Shown here piece after piece: positions 20,996 through 33,357 of a stretch of 64,000 nucleotides of DNA. How positions within the stretch are numbered: the stretch's first letter is position 1; each line of letters opens with the position of its first letter. The stretch is from Polytrichum commune (Eukaryota > Streptophyta > Polytrichopsida > Polytrichales > Polytrichaceae). The translations under genes and the position numbers were made by a program. The stretch is from NCBI GenBank assembly GCA_950295325.1, contig OX485806.1, positions 36,582,001-36,646,000 on the forward strand, in the 5' to 3' direction. The notes under the pieces are model-generated. The model made no database searches. It had not been told where the DNA came from and saw only the letters and a list, made by a program, of their open reading frames with translations.

Positions 20996-22348
20996 GTACG
21001 CTTACTACCAAACTAGTTACAAAGAAGGAGGCAAGGTCGACGCTCGGAAAGTGGAGCAAGGAAGGAGGTAGCGGCTCGGCCTACATCAAGCCCAAATCAA
21101 CCGAGGAAAATTGAGGTAAATTAACTAACCTTAAGCCTTCCATTTAGGATTGGAGGGAGCACGGCTAAGGTACGCATCTCTAAACCCACTCACCTATCTC
21201 GTAAGGTCAAGTGGCTTGACCACTTGACCGCCAAGGGAGTACCCAATTCCATTGTTTTCGGGGCCCTTGGTATGTTTTGTGGTAGTAGCTTCATTTATTA
21301 GCAAGTTTCGTGTGTGGTAAGTCGGATTAATCACCGACACGACCACTCTGAATGTTGTTGGTGGAAAGGTGGGGTTAATGACCCGCGAATCCACTATTAT
21401 GTTGTTGGCCCCATAGATTGGGAGTAATGGCCCCAATTTATGAAGATTGCGCAACAGGTTGAACCTACAGGTCGCCCGTCACCCTGGTCCCATTGAGTTG
21501 CATTTCGTGGTCTATCCAGTGTAAACACATTTAACAATCAAAACATACAAAATAAATCGTAAACCCTTGTTGGCAAGAGAACCGAGGTAAGGGGTGATGC
21601 CTAATATGTTAATGTAGTAAGTTAGGACGTGCAAACAAAAGTAAGTAATTAAGAAGGAATTTGTGTGAAGGGTGGGACTTAGGCCAAGTTCCCCCGCTTA
21701 GAAAACTAAATAGAACTAAATAAAGAAATAGGAAGAATTGAATGGTCCATCAAATTGTCGTTATTCCGTTCGTTGAGTTAGGGTGGTATGAGTCACACCC
21801 GGTTGGGTGTATCAGAACCATCCCAATTCACAAATTATGATTGCCTTGGTTTCAAGGCTGGTGCGTCTGCGCGTAGAATAGGTTGTAGGTTAAGGTTAGA
21901 ACTAGATATGAAATTGGTTAGTGGAGTTTAAAGCCACACTAGTAAAAAACTAAGGCCTAACCTCCGGAGGTACTACGACGCATATTTAATCTCCCTTAAA
22001 AATCTAACTACTCACGTTATACACCTATCATCCGGGTTCGGCTTGGGCGCCTGCAAATGCAGGCCACCTTCACCGAAGGGCTTGTGTGATACTTTTAGGC
22101 TCCCTCGAAAGGGGGTGGCCCAAAAGTACCACAATCTTCAATCACATAGTATCTTCAATCAATATAAGTTATTGATAGAATCTTAAAAGACATACTTTAT
22201 TCAAAGTTTTTGAAAGACATACTTTAACATGCTCCAAAAGACAATCCCACCCTCCTTTGACAACAAAGTTTGGAGTTGCTAACCCTTTGCCATCCAATGA
22301 GGCCTAAAGGATAAAATATAACTCACCCGTTCAAATATGACCCCCAAC
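20996..22348. other. No gene seen
   Basis: Mixed-composition repeat-like DNA (for example the CAAGTGGCTTGACCACTTG inverted motif near 21209-21227). No coding exon or recognisable element was supported. Confidence 0.4.
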
Positions 22349-22672
22349 TATCTTGATTTACCCAAATAGTATAATAGCTAGTTTGGACTTTAAGGCACAT
22401 GACATAAACCACGTGATTAAAGATAACACATAGATTTAAATGTTAAACCACCCTAATAAGTGACATTGGTGTCCAATGTTCATGGTATTTCGTGTCATGT
22501 GCGCTATTTGTGAAGGGCCTATACTAGCAATTTTAGATGCCAAGGGCAATTTGATTGATTGCCATGACCCCTAATTTTGCATTAGACCTACCAATGTTTG
22601 AGGGGCTCATCACAATATATAGTAGACCATGCCATGTAGGTTTTGCATACCACTTGAAAGTCTAGTAGACTT
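22349..22672 (+). repeat. ~324-bp dispersed repeat, copy 1
   Basis: It begins ATCTTGATTTACCCAAATAG and ends CTTGAAAGTCTAGTAGACT. It is nearly identical to 22841-23164 and, for its first ~180 bp, to 26253-26436. It is non-coding. Confidence 0.9.
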
Positions 22673-22840
22673 TTCGTATGGGTGAACTTGAACCCACTCT
22701 GGTTTCTTGACCAATCACATAAGTTGTATAACATGGGTGAAGGGCTTTTGATAGCTAATGTAAAGTGACCCCAAGGAAGTACATTATATTAATGTGGTTC
22801 ACCACTTACTGTTAACTGATGCTATACATATTATTGATAG

Positions 22841-23164
22841 TATCTTGATTTACCCAAATAGTATAATAGCTAGTTTGGACTTTAAGGAACATGACATAAA
22901 CCACGTGATTAAAGATAACACAAACATTTAAATGTTGAACCACCCTAATAAGTGACATTGGTGTCCAATGTTCATGGTATTTCGTATCATGTGCGCTATT
23001 TGTGAAGGGCCTATACTAGCAATTTTAGATGCCAAGGGCAATTTGATTGATTGCCATGACCCCTAATTTTGCATTGGACCTACCAATGTTTGAGGGGCTC
23101 CTCACAATATATAGTAGACCATGCCATGTAGGTTTTGCATACCACTTGAAAGTCTAGTAGACTA
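22841..23164 (+). repeat. ~324-bp dispersed repeat, copy 2
   Basis: Direct repeat of 22349-22672 with a handful of differences, separated from it by about 170 bp. Confidence 0.9.
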
Positions 23165-23728
23165 TTCTGAAGCACAAAATACAAATAATTAACCACATTA
23201 AGATTTGAGCAATACAATGAATGTGGCTTGCATTGATTTTCTATTGAAAAATAACTTCAAACAAATAGTAATGTAAATCATTATCATAGTAGTGGTAATG
23301 TTTCTTGCACACACTTGTATGTCAATCACCTAATATACTAATTCATTTTGCTTCTAGTAATGGACCCCAAAAGTAGGGCGTGAATTTTTACTACCCAAGA
23401 TGTGTTATTACACAATATTTCCAAGTGTTTCTTGACAACATCAATAAAATGGGGTCTCATGGTCACAACTAGTATTATCTTATAATACCCATTGTTGTTC
23501 ATAAAAACAATTGAAGATGGGGAAAGATGTTATTTCATCACCCCTGGGCCAATAACTAACACATGACCCATTTCCATGTATTAAACATGTACTCAAAACT
23601 GAAATTGTGGTTAGCAACACTCAAGGTTGATTATGTTTTTAAGATGCACCCATGGCATTGTGGACCCATAACATTAGTGGAATCCGAGCCAATGATTTGT
23701 TGGACCGACAGTGAATTTAGAAAGTGCG

Positions 23729-23823
23729 TGCGAACCTTCCATGATGGTGGGAGTGGCCGGTCTGATTTTTGGGCATAATCGGTCAACATCCCAATGTTTC
23801 CAAGTCCAGCCGGTTCCATAATG
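23729..23823 (-). repeat. Dispersed ~220-bp repeat, partial copy (reverse)
   Basis: The reverse complement contains GGACTTGGAAACATTGGGAT then GACCGATTATGCCCAAAAA. It matches copies at 51310-51530, 53830-54085 (reverse) and 57140-57365. Confidence 0.75.
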
Positions 23824-23835
23824 TGATTGTTTGGT

Positions 23836-23859
23836 TTTAGGGTTTAGGGTTTAGGGTTT
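23836..23859. repeat. Interstitial telomeric repeat (TTTAGGG)3
   Basis: About three TTTAGGG units are present, in the opposite orientation to those at 8515. Two CCCTAAA units recur near 23935-23948. Confidence 0.85.
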
Positions 23860-26088
23860 GGCAAATACATGAATTTTAATTTTTAAAATAATAACCATAA
23901 AAACACCACGCAAATATATGACCCTATTACATTTAACCCTAAACCCTATTAGAATTAACATTATTTTACATTAATATTTGGCATCGCACGATGTACTGTT
24001 ATTCCATTGGGCAATTCAAATGTATTACTTATGAGTTCATAATCACTCATGTTGAAAAGGTTGTTTGGACGTTTAGGGCCTTCACTTATTTGTGTGAATA
24101 GGTGTGAAGCTAAGAAAAACCCACCCCCCCCCCCCCCATAGGTAGAAAGAGAGTGTGTAGAAAAGATTGGACTTATATGTGCTCAAATATGGACATTAGG
24201 TAGGTTTAGTACTTAAGACATATGTAGAGACTTTGTAAGCGCTTTGGCTTTTCAATAATTAAAGGTTGACCAAGTAATCATTGTGAAAGATTGACATGCA
24301 AATAGATAAATAGCATCACCAACTTCTTATGCAAGCGAGCAAATGTAAATAGAGAGTCTCTTCACATGTAGGTGTTTACTGCCTTTTGGTGGGGAACTTT
24401 GTGACCGTGGCTTTATGAATGGTTTTGTATCTTAGGTAGGGATTGATTAGATGGGACATTTGGGGAGAGGTCTTGGTGAGAGGTTATTAAGTGTGTTAAT
24501 GAGGAGTTGGGTTGGGTGTGACTTCAACTTAGTGTTCTGGGGGGGGGGGGGCGTGTGGCTTTTTGTGAGATGAAGATCGAGGGTTCGAAACCTTAATAGA
24601 CGATAATGAGAAACATGATGACAAGAAAACACTATCATTTACAATAAATTGGGCGTTCTTTGGGGGTAGTTGAGTTTGGGTGACCAACCTACAAGGGATG
24701 CTCTCTCCATCAGTCAATTGTAATGCAGCTTTCAAAGATGTTTAGTTTCTTTTGCTAGGGGTTTGTTAAATGAAATCAACTCACTGCCAAGCTCTTGGGT
24801 GGGCAAATAGTGTGAATTGAGAGACAACCACGATTGCATGTATTGTTGTAAGAGTTTGTAAGACTTTATCCTATGAATCATCATCCAAACACCGATTCAA
24901 AACCAAAACAACCTTAATTAATCATGTGAATGTCTTAGTGAAATTAATTTGTGACACCAAGATGATATCAGAATCACCTTTGAAGTCTTCCTTGAATATT
25001 TCATTGGCTTTATGTCTTATTTAAAATCCTAACTACACACCCAAGTGTCATGTATTACAATGTAGCATGCAAGAGGAAGATAATTGTGAGCAAGTATGGA
25101 ATGTAGAATATATATTAAAAATGTTGAAACATTGGTGTTCATGCACTAAGGTTGATGAGGCTATTGTGGAAACCTCTAGCCTACTTAAAATTATCTAGGT
25201 GATGGATTCGAGCATTAGAAGCTTGAGCAGGATAACAATTGCGAATCATGACCAAGCAATCTAAAGTTGTTGAAATTGGAGTTGAGGAAGGTGTTCGTCT
25301 AGGCTCTGGAATCAAAGATTCTCTACTTTCCAATTTGGTTTTAAAGCAAGCAACTCTTACATTGTTCAATGTTGTGTAAGTGGATGGCGACACTAGCAAA
25401 TTCTACATGGGTCATTTGTCAATGAAAACGAAGTTTAATGCCAACATTTGTTGTGTCATGTTTTTAAAGTGGTCATGAATAAGATGAAATGTTGCCAAAT
25501 TAGGTTATCATTATAAAATACCCACTATGCAAGTGGTTGGCACCTCACAACCATATGCAACCTCTTAATTTGCCCACTTCACTTACAAAATCAAATGTGT
25601 CATAGGTTGGTGGATAACACTCCTAATTATGAAGGATGATAGGTGTAGTTTGTTTTTTGCAAAGGTGGCTAAATCAACATGTATTACTCACCCTTTCAAT
25701 TAAAGCAACAATATTGCCAATTCCAAGCCAAATATAAGTGTCCAATAGGAAGCTAACTTAAGTGGCCTCCTCTTACCTTAGCGTAAATATGAGCCCATTC
25801 TCCTAACGTAGATAATGGGTGTCCATGATGTAAGGTGAGGTATCTACCCGTTTTTTTTTTTTTGAAAGGTGGGCTTCTATGTGGAAGTTTGAAGAGAGGG
25901 GTGGGGGCGTAGTTGAGGGTGTGTGGGTGGTATTGAGGTATTTTAACAGGGTTCTATGGTGGTTTGTCAATGGACTACTTTTAGTTTTATTTTGTATATG
26001 ATTGAATAGGTGAGGTATTTTATGGCAAGTTGGTATAAGGATTTCATTATTTTTTGGGTATGTTGAGGTTCTTGAGTTTTTCTTGTTG
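23860..26088. other. No gene seen; poly-C and poly-G tracts
   Basis: Non-coding. It contains C14 at 24124-24137, G13 at 24539-24551 and a T-run near 25851-25863. Confidence 0.45.
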
Positions 26089-26250
26089 GGTGGTATCGTT
26101 TTTTTCTTCACTCCTTCAATTACTGCTTGAGAAACAAATGAAACACCATAATAGAACTCTATTTCAATGAATAATCATTATTCTTGGCTCTAGATAGTCG
26201 AGCTATAGGTTTGACATACTACACAGTATACTAGATTCATTGAACATATA
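26089..26250 (+). repeat. ~162-bp dispersed repeat, copy 1
   Basis: It begins GGTATCGTTTTTTTCTTCAC and is almost identical to 27548-27710. It abuts the third copy of the 22349-type repeat. Confidence 0.9.
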
Positions 26251-26252
26251 CA

Positions 26253-26436
26253 CATCTTGATTTACCCAAATAGTATAATAGCTAGTTTGGACTTTAAGGA
26301 ACATGACATAAATCACGTGATTAAAGATAACACATAAATTAAAATGTTGAACCACCCTAATAAGTGACATTGGTGTCCAATGTTCATGGTATTTCGTGTC
26401 ATGTGCGCTATTTGTGAAGGGCCTATACTAGATGCC
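26253..26436 (+). repeat. ~324-bp dispersed repeat, truncated copy 3
   Basis: It matches the first ~180 bp of 22349-22672, then diverges after CCTATACTAG. Confidence 0.88.
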
Positions 26437-27547
26437 TAGCTAGGGGTCTCAAAGTGTTGGCAATATGATATTATTTGTCAACATAAGAAACTGCTCAAAG
26501 TGAACAAATATTTAAATTATGACATTTATTGTAGCACATTGCGATACTTTAGATGACGATTTTTTGTTTTAGTGTGCAAAGAGGAGATATTCTTGAGCTT
26601 ACTAAATGGCAAATGTCATGTGTTTACATTCTAGAATGATTGAGGAAGATATTCTTGAGCATAAGTCTAATGCCAAGCGTCATTTGTGTACTCTTTAGTG
26701 ATCTTGTAGATCATGTGTGAAGCATAGGCATACACCTCATAACATTATTGAACATGCCCATGCCAAATAATTAGTAAGTGTACTTGAATGCCAAGTGTCA
26801 TGAGATCACACTAATGTTGAAGTTGTTGGTCACTAGTGTATTCTAACAAATGCCTCAAACTAGGGTAAGTGACACTACTCTACATGTGACACTAAATACC
26901 ATAGACAAAGTATTAACATGCATTCACTGACTATCTCATATGGCAAGCCTTGGGAAAGATTTGCATTATTAAGTATGTGACACTAAATACCATAGACAGA
27001 GTATTATTTGCATTATTAAGTTGAGTACCTATAAGGTAGAGGTTGCTAGAACCAACACCCCGCCCAAAACCAACATTATATAAATGCCAAGGCCCACGGA
27101 CAAACAATTTTATGTGCCATTAGTGGTGCCACCTCACACCGGCCTCTATCTCGGGTCAGTTCAAGGTGGGTTAAAGGCTTATTAAGAGAGCCAAATTTTA
27201 AAGATAAGTTGGCATGGTAAAAGGTCAGCTCATGTCTTTGCTCTTGTTGCTGCCAAACTTTCAAACTTATATTTATCTTCAATCAATATAAGTATCTCCA
27301 ATCACATAGTATCTTCAGTGACTACAATATAAGTCAATGTAGCCAATGTAATGATGGTTTCTAACTCTACCAGCAAATGATTGGTCAAATCGTAGGTCCA
27401 CATTGTTCCTTTTTTAATTTGCTACCCACAAAATTATGTTGGCATATTGGAAGGTCGGTCTTAAAGGTCACTTTGTTGTCAATACCCAATTCACTTATTG
27501 CTAGTTTTGTGGCGCATCCTATAGACCCTTCCCAAAGACTAAGTCTA
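26437..27547. other. No gene seen
   Basis: AT-rich. Short internal duplications (GTGACACTAAATACCATAGACA near 26887 and 26980) are present. No exon was supported. Confidence 0.4.
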
Positions 27548-27710
27548 GGTGGTATCGTTTTTTTCTTCACTCCTTCAATTATTGCTTGAGAAAAAAATGA
27601 AACACCATAATAGAACTCTATTTCAATGAATAATCATTATTCTTGGCTCTAGATAGTCGAGCTATAGGTTTGACATACTACACAGTATACTTGATTCATT
27701 GAACATATAC
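27548..27710 (+). repeat. ~162-bp dispersed repeat, copy 2
   Basis: Direct repeat of 26089-26250. It is followed by a TA-rich microsatellite near 27744-27800. Confidence 0.9.
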
Positions 27711-29257
27711 AAGTTCATTGTATATTGTATTAGTTCATACATATATAAATACATATACATATATATATAAGTTTGAACATACATATATATATATACATGT
27801 CTTTGTATATGGATATGTTTGTATATGTAAAATACCATATCTGCAGCGCTTTGATAAATGAATCAACAGTCCACAATCACATGTAATAAGAGTTCCATAA
27901 TTCAATTATATTCCTAAGCATTGACGAGGGACATTCATTTTGGGTACCCCAACTGTGCATGTACACTTGGGTTCTAGACTTATTAAATTGTTCCGCTTAC
28001 TTTCACTTAACACTAAGCTTGAGGCCCCATAACTTGAAAAAAGTTGACTTCTATTTTCATATGGATGGTTTCCAAATGGTCAACGTAGATTTTCATGGTC
28101 ACAACTCTTGCTCCGCGTGTAAAGTAGCCTTAAGAAACGCAAGAACCAAGAGTTTAAGAGTTAAATTAATTAAATATTATTTAAGAGTTCGAATAGTGGC
28201 ATCATCTAGATATAGTTGTGTCTCTCTTAAAAATTCACTGATATGCATTTTAATTGCACATAAAATAACCCAATGTTGTAAACCTTGAAGTATATGAGCC
28301 ATATTCATCATTAATAGGCATACTAGGAGTTTGTAGGAATGAAAGCCTTCGGTATGTGTATTGATACTTCAAAATTGAACGATCAATCCCCATTCTAAAA
28401 TATAATGTTGATATCACAATAATGATTGTTGATTATTCACGCTCTATCATGATATTTAGCCTTTGAAATACTAGAGGTGCATTTCCACGTTGAGAAAAAA
28501 TGTACAACCTCCCAACGAACTACTAGATTTATTCTTTTCATTAACCTTAACATGAGATTTTTGTAAACTGTTGGTCCTATACATGTCCCTCATTTGGAAT
28601 CCTCACAAGAATGCGAATAGATGTCTTGCATTAGGAATTGTATGCCTATGGAGGCACAAGAAGGGGTCGCAATATGGAAGGTATCAACACGTATATGTCT
28701 AGTAACACTAATTACCAATAATCACACACACACACTCATGGGTGGAAGCACGGTAAAGTGGACATGTCCATTACATTGCAAAGGTTTTAGTGAAAGTGAT
28801 CCAAAGTTATATACTAATGTGGAATTTTAAGAAATAAAAATTCACAAACATTTGGAAAGCAATCTTTGAAAACACAATCACGATGACCCCAAGTTTAGAA
28901 TGAATTCAAGGAATATGATAAAATTTATGACACGTGACACTTTGGATGTGAAGTTGAACCTAAGTGGGTTCCTAAGCTTAATACAATGTCCGTATGAATT
29001 AGCCTTGCATGTAGGCTACGAGCGGCCAAATATTACATGCATGGTGGTGAAAAACTTGAGCCCAATAAGTACCAACTAAGAATCTCCTTGCCCTAGTACT
29101 CTATTTGTACGTCATGAACATACGACATAGAACTCCACTATCATCGGTCATGATTAAGTTATATGGTAGAGAGATAGTACGCGATGACCTTGTGGTAGGC
29201 GGAATTGGAGGGAATGCACATTATGTACCTTTGAAATTGGAGGGAATGCTCACCTTC
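27711..29257. other. No gene seen; TA microsatellite then promoter-proximal DNA of T2
   Basis: ATATAT-rich microsatellite at about 27744-27800. The remainder is AT-rich without coding signal until the T2 TATA box. Confidence 0.4.
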
Positions 29258-29265
29258 TATATAAG
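29258..29265 (+). promoter_or_regulatory. TATA box of transposase T2
   Basis: TATATAAG lies about 75 bp upstream of the first usable ATG (29337), a normal plant spacing allowing for a short leader. Confidence 0.5.
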
Positions 29266-29336
29266 GGCAACCATTTGGATGCTCATTTGTTTCTTCTCAT
29301 TGACGCCCATCCTCTTGACTCTTGAGAAACCAAACC

Positions 29337-32300
29337 ATGGAGAGAGGGGCTCAAGTAGATGAAGAGGTTAGTGTCTCTAATCCAATGTTGCACGCTAGTG
29401 AGCCCGTGGGGTCCCCCACGAGGGCGCCCGTAGTGTCTCCAAACGCATTAGCTTATCAATAGGAGGCGCCTCTCACGGGTGCGCCCGTGGTGACCTCAAA
29501 TTCCCTTGAGTAGTAGTATAGTCATCTCACGAGCGCGCCCGTGGGTGTCGTCGCCCAGGAGTTTAGATCCCCCACGGGCGATCGCCCGTGGTAGTCTCCT
29601 CCCAGGGGTTGAGAGCCCCCACGGGCGATCGCCCGTGGGAGTCTCCTCCCAGGGGTTGAGAGCCCCCAAGGGCGATCGCCCGTGGGAATCTCCTCCCAGG
29701 GGGTGAGAGCCCCCACGGGCGTTCGCCCGTGGAAGTATCTGGGATGTACTCTTTTTGAGCTTATATATCTTAGTGTTATTGTTGGAGCAAGTTACTACAT
29801 TTGTATTACGTGTTTCTTCATAGGAGTTATAATTTCATCTACATGCCACAATTTCACCTACATGGATAAGCGTATACATTCCACAATATAAGGTTAAGTT
29901 TGGCTACTCATGGTCTATTTGATGATGCGTGTTCTCTATATGGTATTATAGTGCATTAACTTGCTTCATTCTTGATGTTTAGATTCCGCATTACATTGGA
30001 TTGTCGAGGAAGGACTTGAAGGGTAAGGCAGTTACTCTCTTTGATGAAGAGGATCGCCCTTTGTGTGATGGGCTAATTTGCAATACCAACCCGCTGGATT
30101 GTGTTGACAACAATATACTGGGCGATGAAGATGTTGGAGTTATTATCTTGAACCCCACTGGAAATGCCATTTCCGGGGATTGGGAGAATACTCTACACCG
30201 ATGGCCCCTAGCCCTCACGAAATTTGAAGGACATACATTGGCGGAAATATTGATGGCCCATCATAATGCAACCCACGAAGATACGAGTCGTCGGCGTTTG
30301 CTTGGAAAGCGCCGATACAACACTACAAGGATTACTGCACCTCGGGCACCTGGGAAAAGAATTTGGGGAGCCACTGAGGAGGGGGCACGGATGTTGTCTA
30401 TGGTGGATTGCTGCAAGGAGCATTGTTGCCAGTTATTTCCAAGGCCTTTGTTGATAAGTATTCGGGAACACTACTTTGCATTGCCATTCAATGCCCGGAA
30501 GCTCATTGCCCTTGCAGTGTTTCAAACAATCCAGAGACAAGAGCACAGTGGTAGGGAGACGGTTGTTGTGGAAGGAAGAACAGTTTGCACTCGTGCTTGG
30601 ATGAACATCTACATGATATCAAGGGCACAATTTAATAGGAACAAGACCGAGAGCTTGATGGGGGTTAGGGCCCGCGATCATGGGAATACAGGAACTAAAA
30701 AACCAAGGGCGAACACAGTGCAGGCACAAGCTACACTTGGAGTTTTGGTTGAAGGTAGAGCGGACTCAATGCCCCATATGACTCGGACTCTTCCAACTGG
30801 TGAAAAAATTGGAACGGAGATGCTCCCTGTAGGAACAACGTGGACCAACCTATTGGAGGAAGTGAACGACTTGGACAAAGACCTCGGTTACGCGCCTGTC
30901 TCTATGTCAAATTTAAGCCGCCTTCATCGGCAACATTTCAAGCAGTATGTTATAAAGAGCCCTGGTGACAACTTCTCGCGTTGTGGAACCTGTGCAGCTT
31001 TCAAGGATTTGTTACGAATACATACAAAAGGCACTTCTGGGTACTTGGCCATCTCGAAGGCTAGCAACATGCATCTATCATTGCAGGAGTCCCATAGAAA
31101 CAATTACTATAAAGATAGGATCTTATCAAAGTACTCTCCGAATGAGGTCCTCTGTATCATCCATGACAAAATGGATTATGGAAAAACAATGCTTCCTGTT
31201 TTCGCGCACAAAAACAAACGTGTTGATAAATACGAGCGGTTCCCAATATCCATTGCCGGGATGATTGCACATGGACACTCTGATGTGAATTACGCGCATT
31301 ATGTTCTTGACATGTACCCATCTAATGCGAACTTCACCATCACATCCATCATGAAGTTGCTTTGTCAACTTGAGGTCGAACCCGTGTGCTCTAGTCGAGA
31401 CATTCCTATATATTCCATAGGTGACCCTTTGCACGACGCACTGGTGGTCGGTGTAGAGAAGTGTTCAGTAGCACTTCCTTTACCACCAACCGATATTATT
31501 CCGACTACGAGTTTGCCACCCCTCTTGCTTGTCCAGATGAACAATTGTGCGAAGGATAACAAATCAAAATACAACATGTTGTTTTGGTCTGCTCTGACGG
31601 CAAAGGGAATCTTTCGTGAAGTCCGGGTGTCTTTCCTAATTGTTGGACATACGCATGAGGATGTGGATGCAATGTTCGGTAGGTTTGGACAAAGGCTGAA
31701 GATTGAGGATTGCCATACCCTCCCAGACCTCATGGCGTCATTCATGGCTGCTGGGGATCCCACTATTGTCCCATCCTTGATACATGAGGTTGCTGACTTC
31801 AAGGGATGGGTGAAAGGCTACTACAGTGAGTTTGGTCAAGACCGACTTATAGGGCATTCCAAGGCACACCAATTCCGTTTTTATGTCGACCCTCAAGGAG
31901 TGCCATTGATGCAATACAAAGTTTTTTGTACAGATCCAAGTTGGTCACCAGAAGGTGGGATTGCGCTCTGGAATGTGGATCCAATCACAAAGAAAACCAT
32001 GCTCCCACCAGGTTAGTGGTTGTGAGGTTGGTATTGCTATGGAAGTGCACTACCTACTACAAGGTGTGTTGTCCGTGGCCCACGGGCGATCGCCCGTGGA
32101 CCGTTAATCCAAGGTATAGCTCTGACCTCAATGTATGTTTGTTCTTGTAGGTTGTCCCCGACCCGTCCCAAAAAGGGAGATGAAGGATTCTGTCAACATA
32201 AAACTTGGACTTCAAGGTTTTATTAAGTATTGGAAGGATACAGCAGATCAAGATAGTTCGGGTAAATATATGGAGTCCATTGCGCCAACAATTTCATATT

Positions 32301-32932
32301 GGGAGAATGTGCTTGCGGCTATGGATCTTCCTTTACCGCCAACTCCATCTGAGCTTAGCGAGCCCTTTTGGCCTTCTTCACGGTTCTCGATTGCAGCAGC
32401 CCTACATGAGGACAATGTGCATCTACTTGAGGAGAACATGACCGACTATGCATATGTGGGGCCAGCTAGTTCTCGACCCGCCGAGACCTTTCGTCCGGGT
32501 GCACACATTAGGGTCGGTCACTATGTCTTACTACGTCCTAGTGATGATTGTCCTAATCCTGTTTGGATGGGACGAGTGATTTCCGAGCCAAATTTAGCAC
32601 ATGTTGGTCCTCATCCTCGTTCAATTGAGATTGTATATTATGTACCGGTCCTTGGGCAGAGGAGCAAGAAGACATTGGATGATCGTTATGAGGAATGGGA
32701 CACCGCAAAATGTTTTAGGTGGACGAGGCTCAAGGATTATGCTCCAGCTCGTCAATCTCTGGATTGTGTTGTGGCATCATGGGCAAGACAAAAGAATGCG
32801 TCCGATGACAATGTGATCATCCCAGCGAGGCAAATTCTCTTCGCTAAGGATAATTTAGATCGATGCACAAGAAGCGAGCATATGAGCAATGGAGTTCAAT
32901 TTGAGGATGGGGTACCGACAGGAGGCGTCTAG
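29337..32932 (+). CDS. DUF7869-type putative DDE transposase T2 (element B, right gene), open
   Basis: Coding exons are 29983-32011 and 32151-32932 (937 codons), intron 32012-32150 (CCAG|GTTAGT ... TTCTTGTAG, phase 1). A candidate first exon 29337-29366 (MERGAQVDEE|GTTAGT) joins in phase 0 to IPHYIGLSRK at 29983. Motifs: DCCKEHCC zinc-type cluster, CGTCAAF, IHDKMDYGK, QMNNCAKDNKSKY and VGHTHEDVDAMFGR. In QMNNC the Asp seen in T1 (QLDNC) is Asn, so one putative catalytic Asp is replaced unless the neighbouring KDN Asp serves. No stop or frameshift was seen. It differs from T1 in intron positions: it lacks T1's 12668-12794 intron and has one T1 lacks, which holds a family-B palindrome. The likely role is the transposase of element B. 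Confidence 0.75.
29473..29731. repeat. Family-B palindrome array, 46-47-bp period, in the T2 5' intron
   Basis: Strong copies lie at 29572-29591, 29619-29638, 29665-29684 (one mismatch) and 29712-29731 (centre TT). Weaker ones lie at 29473-29490 and about 29527-29546. The unit spacer is TCTCCTCCCAGGGGTTGAGA-like. Two still more decayed copies precede them near 29400. The array lies between the candidate first exon and the exon starting at 29983. Confidence 0.9.
32080..32099. repeat. Family-B palindrome inside the T2-specific intron
   Basis: A perfect CCACGGGCG-AT-CGCCCGTGG overlaps a second palindrome-like stretch (CCGTGGCCCACGG at 32073-32085). The 139-bp intron that holds it is absent from T1. 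Confidence 0.95.
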
Positions 32933-32966
32933 ATTGAACATGCATTGCTCTAGGTAATTTTGGAAT

Positions 32967-33219
32967 CCACGGGCGAAAGCCCGTGGGTTGACACCTGAGG
33001 TAGACACGGACTATCATGTCTGATGCTCAATTTTGATATATGAGAGCATAAAGTAGGGAGTAGCACATATTGACATGACTCTGAGAGTGTAGGCATTACT
33101 CCTTTAACTCGCATCATTGATGTAAACAAACATGGCCACTGTTATATGTTGCGAACATGTTGTCTACGTCCTTCAATGTGCATGGTGGCCCCAAACAACC
33201 CACGGGGAATCGCCCGTGG
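32967..33219. repeat. Family-B palindromes 3' of T2
   Basis: Copies at 32967-32986 (GCGAAAGC centre region) and 33200-33219 (one mismatch) lie between the T2 stop codon and the proposed right terminal repeat. Confidence 0.88.
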
Positions 33220-33357
33220 AGTGTAAGCACAATACTTTTGTGACAATTGATGAGATCTTCCATAATGCAATTGATGATTTGCATCTATTTATAAACATGT
33301 ATGGGTGTATTAGAATGTTTGAGGTTTAGTTTAGGAACTCTCAACGGGTGTTCTCTC

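Noticed and set aside
29572-29731. CRISPR-like array (repeats at 46-47 bp spacing)
   Set aside because: The spacers are nearly identical, the repeats are full palindromes in a eukaryotic gene context, and there are no cas genes. It is a tandem palindrome array.
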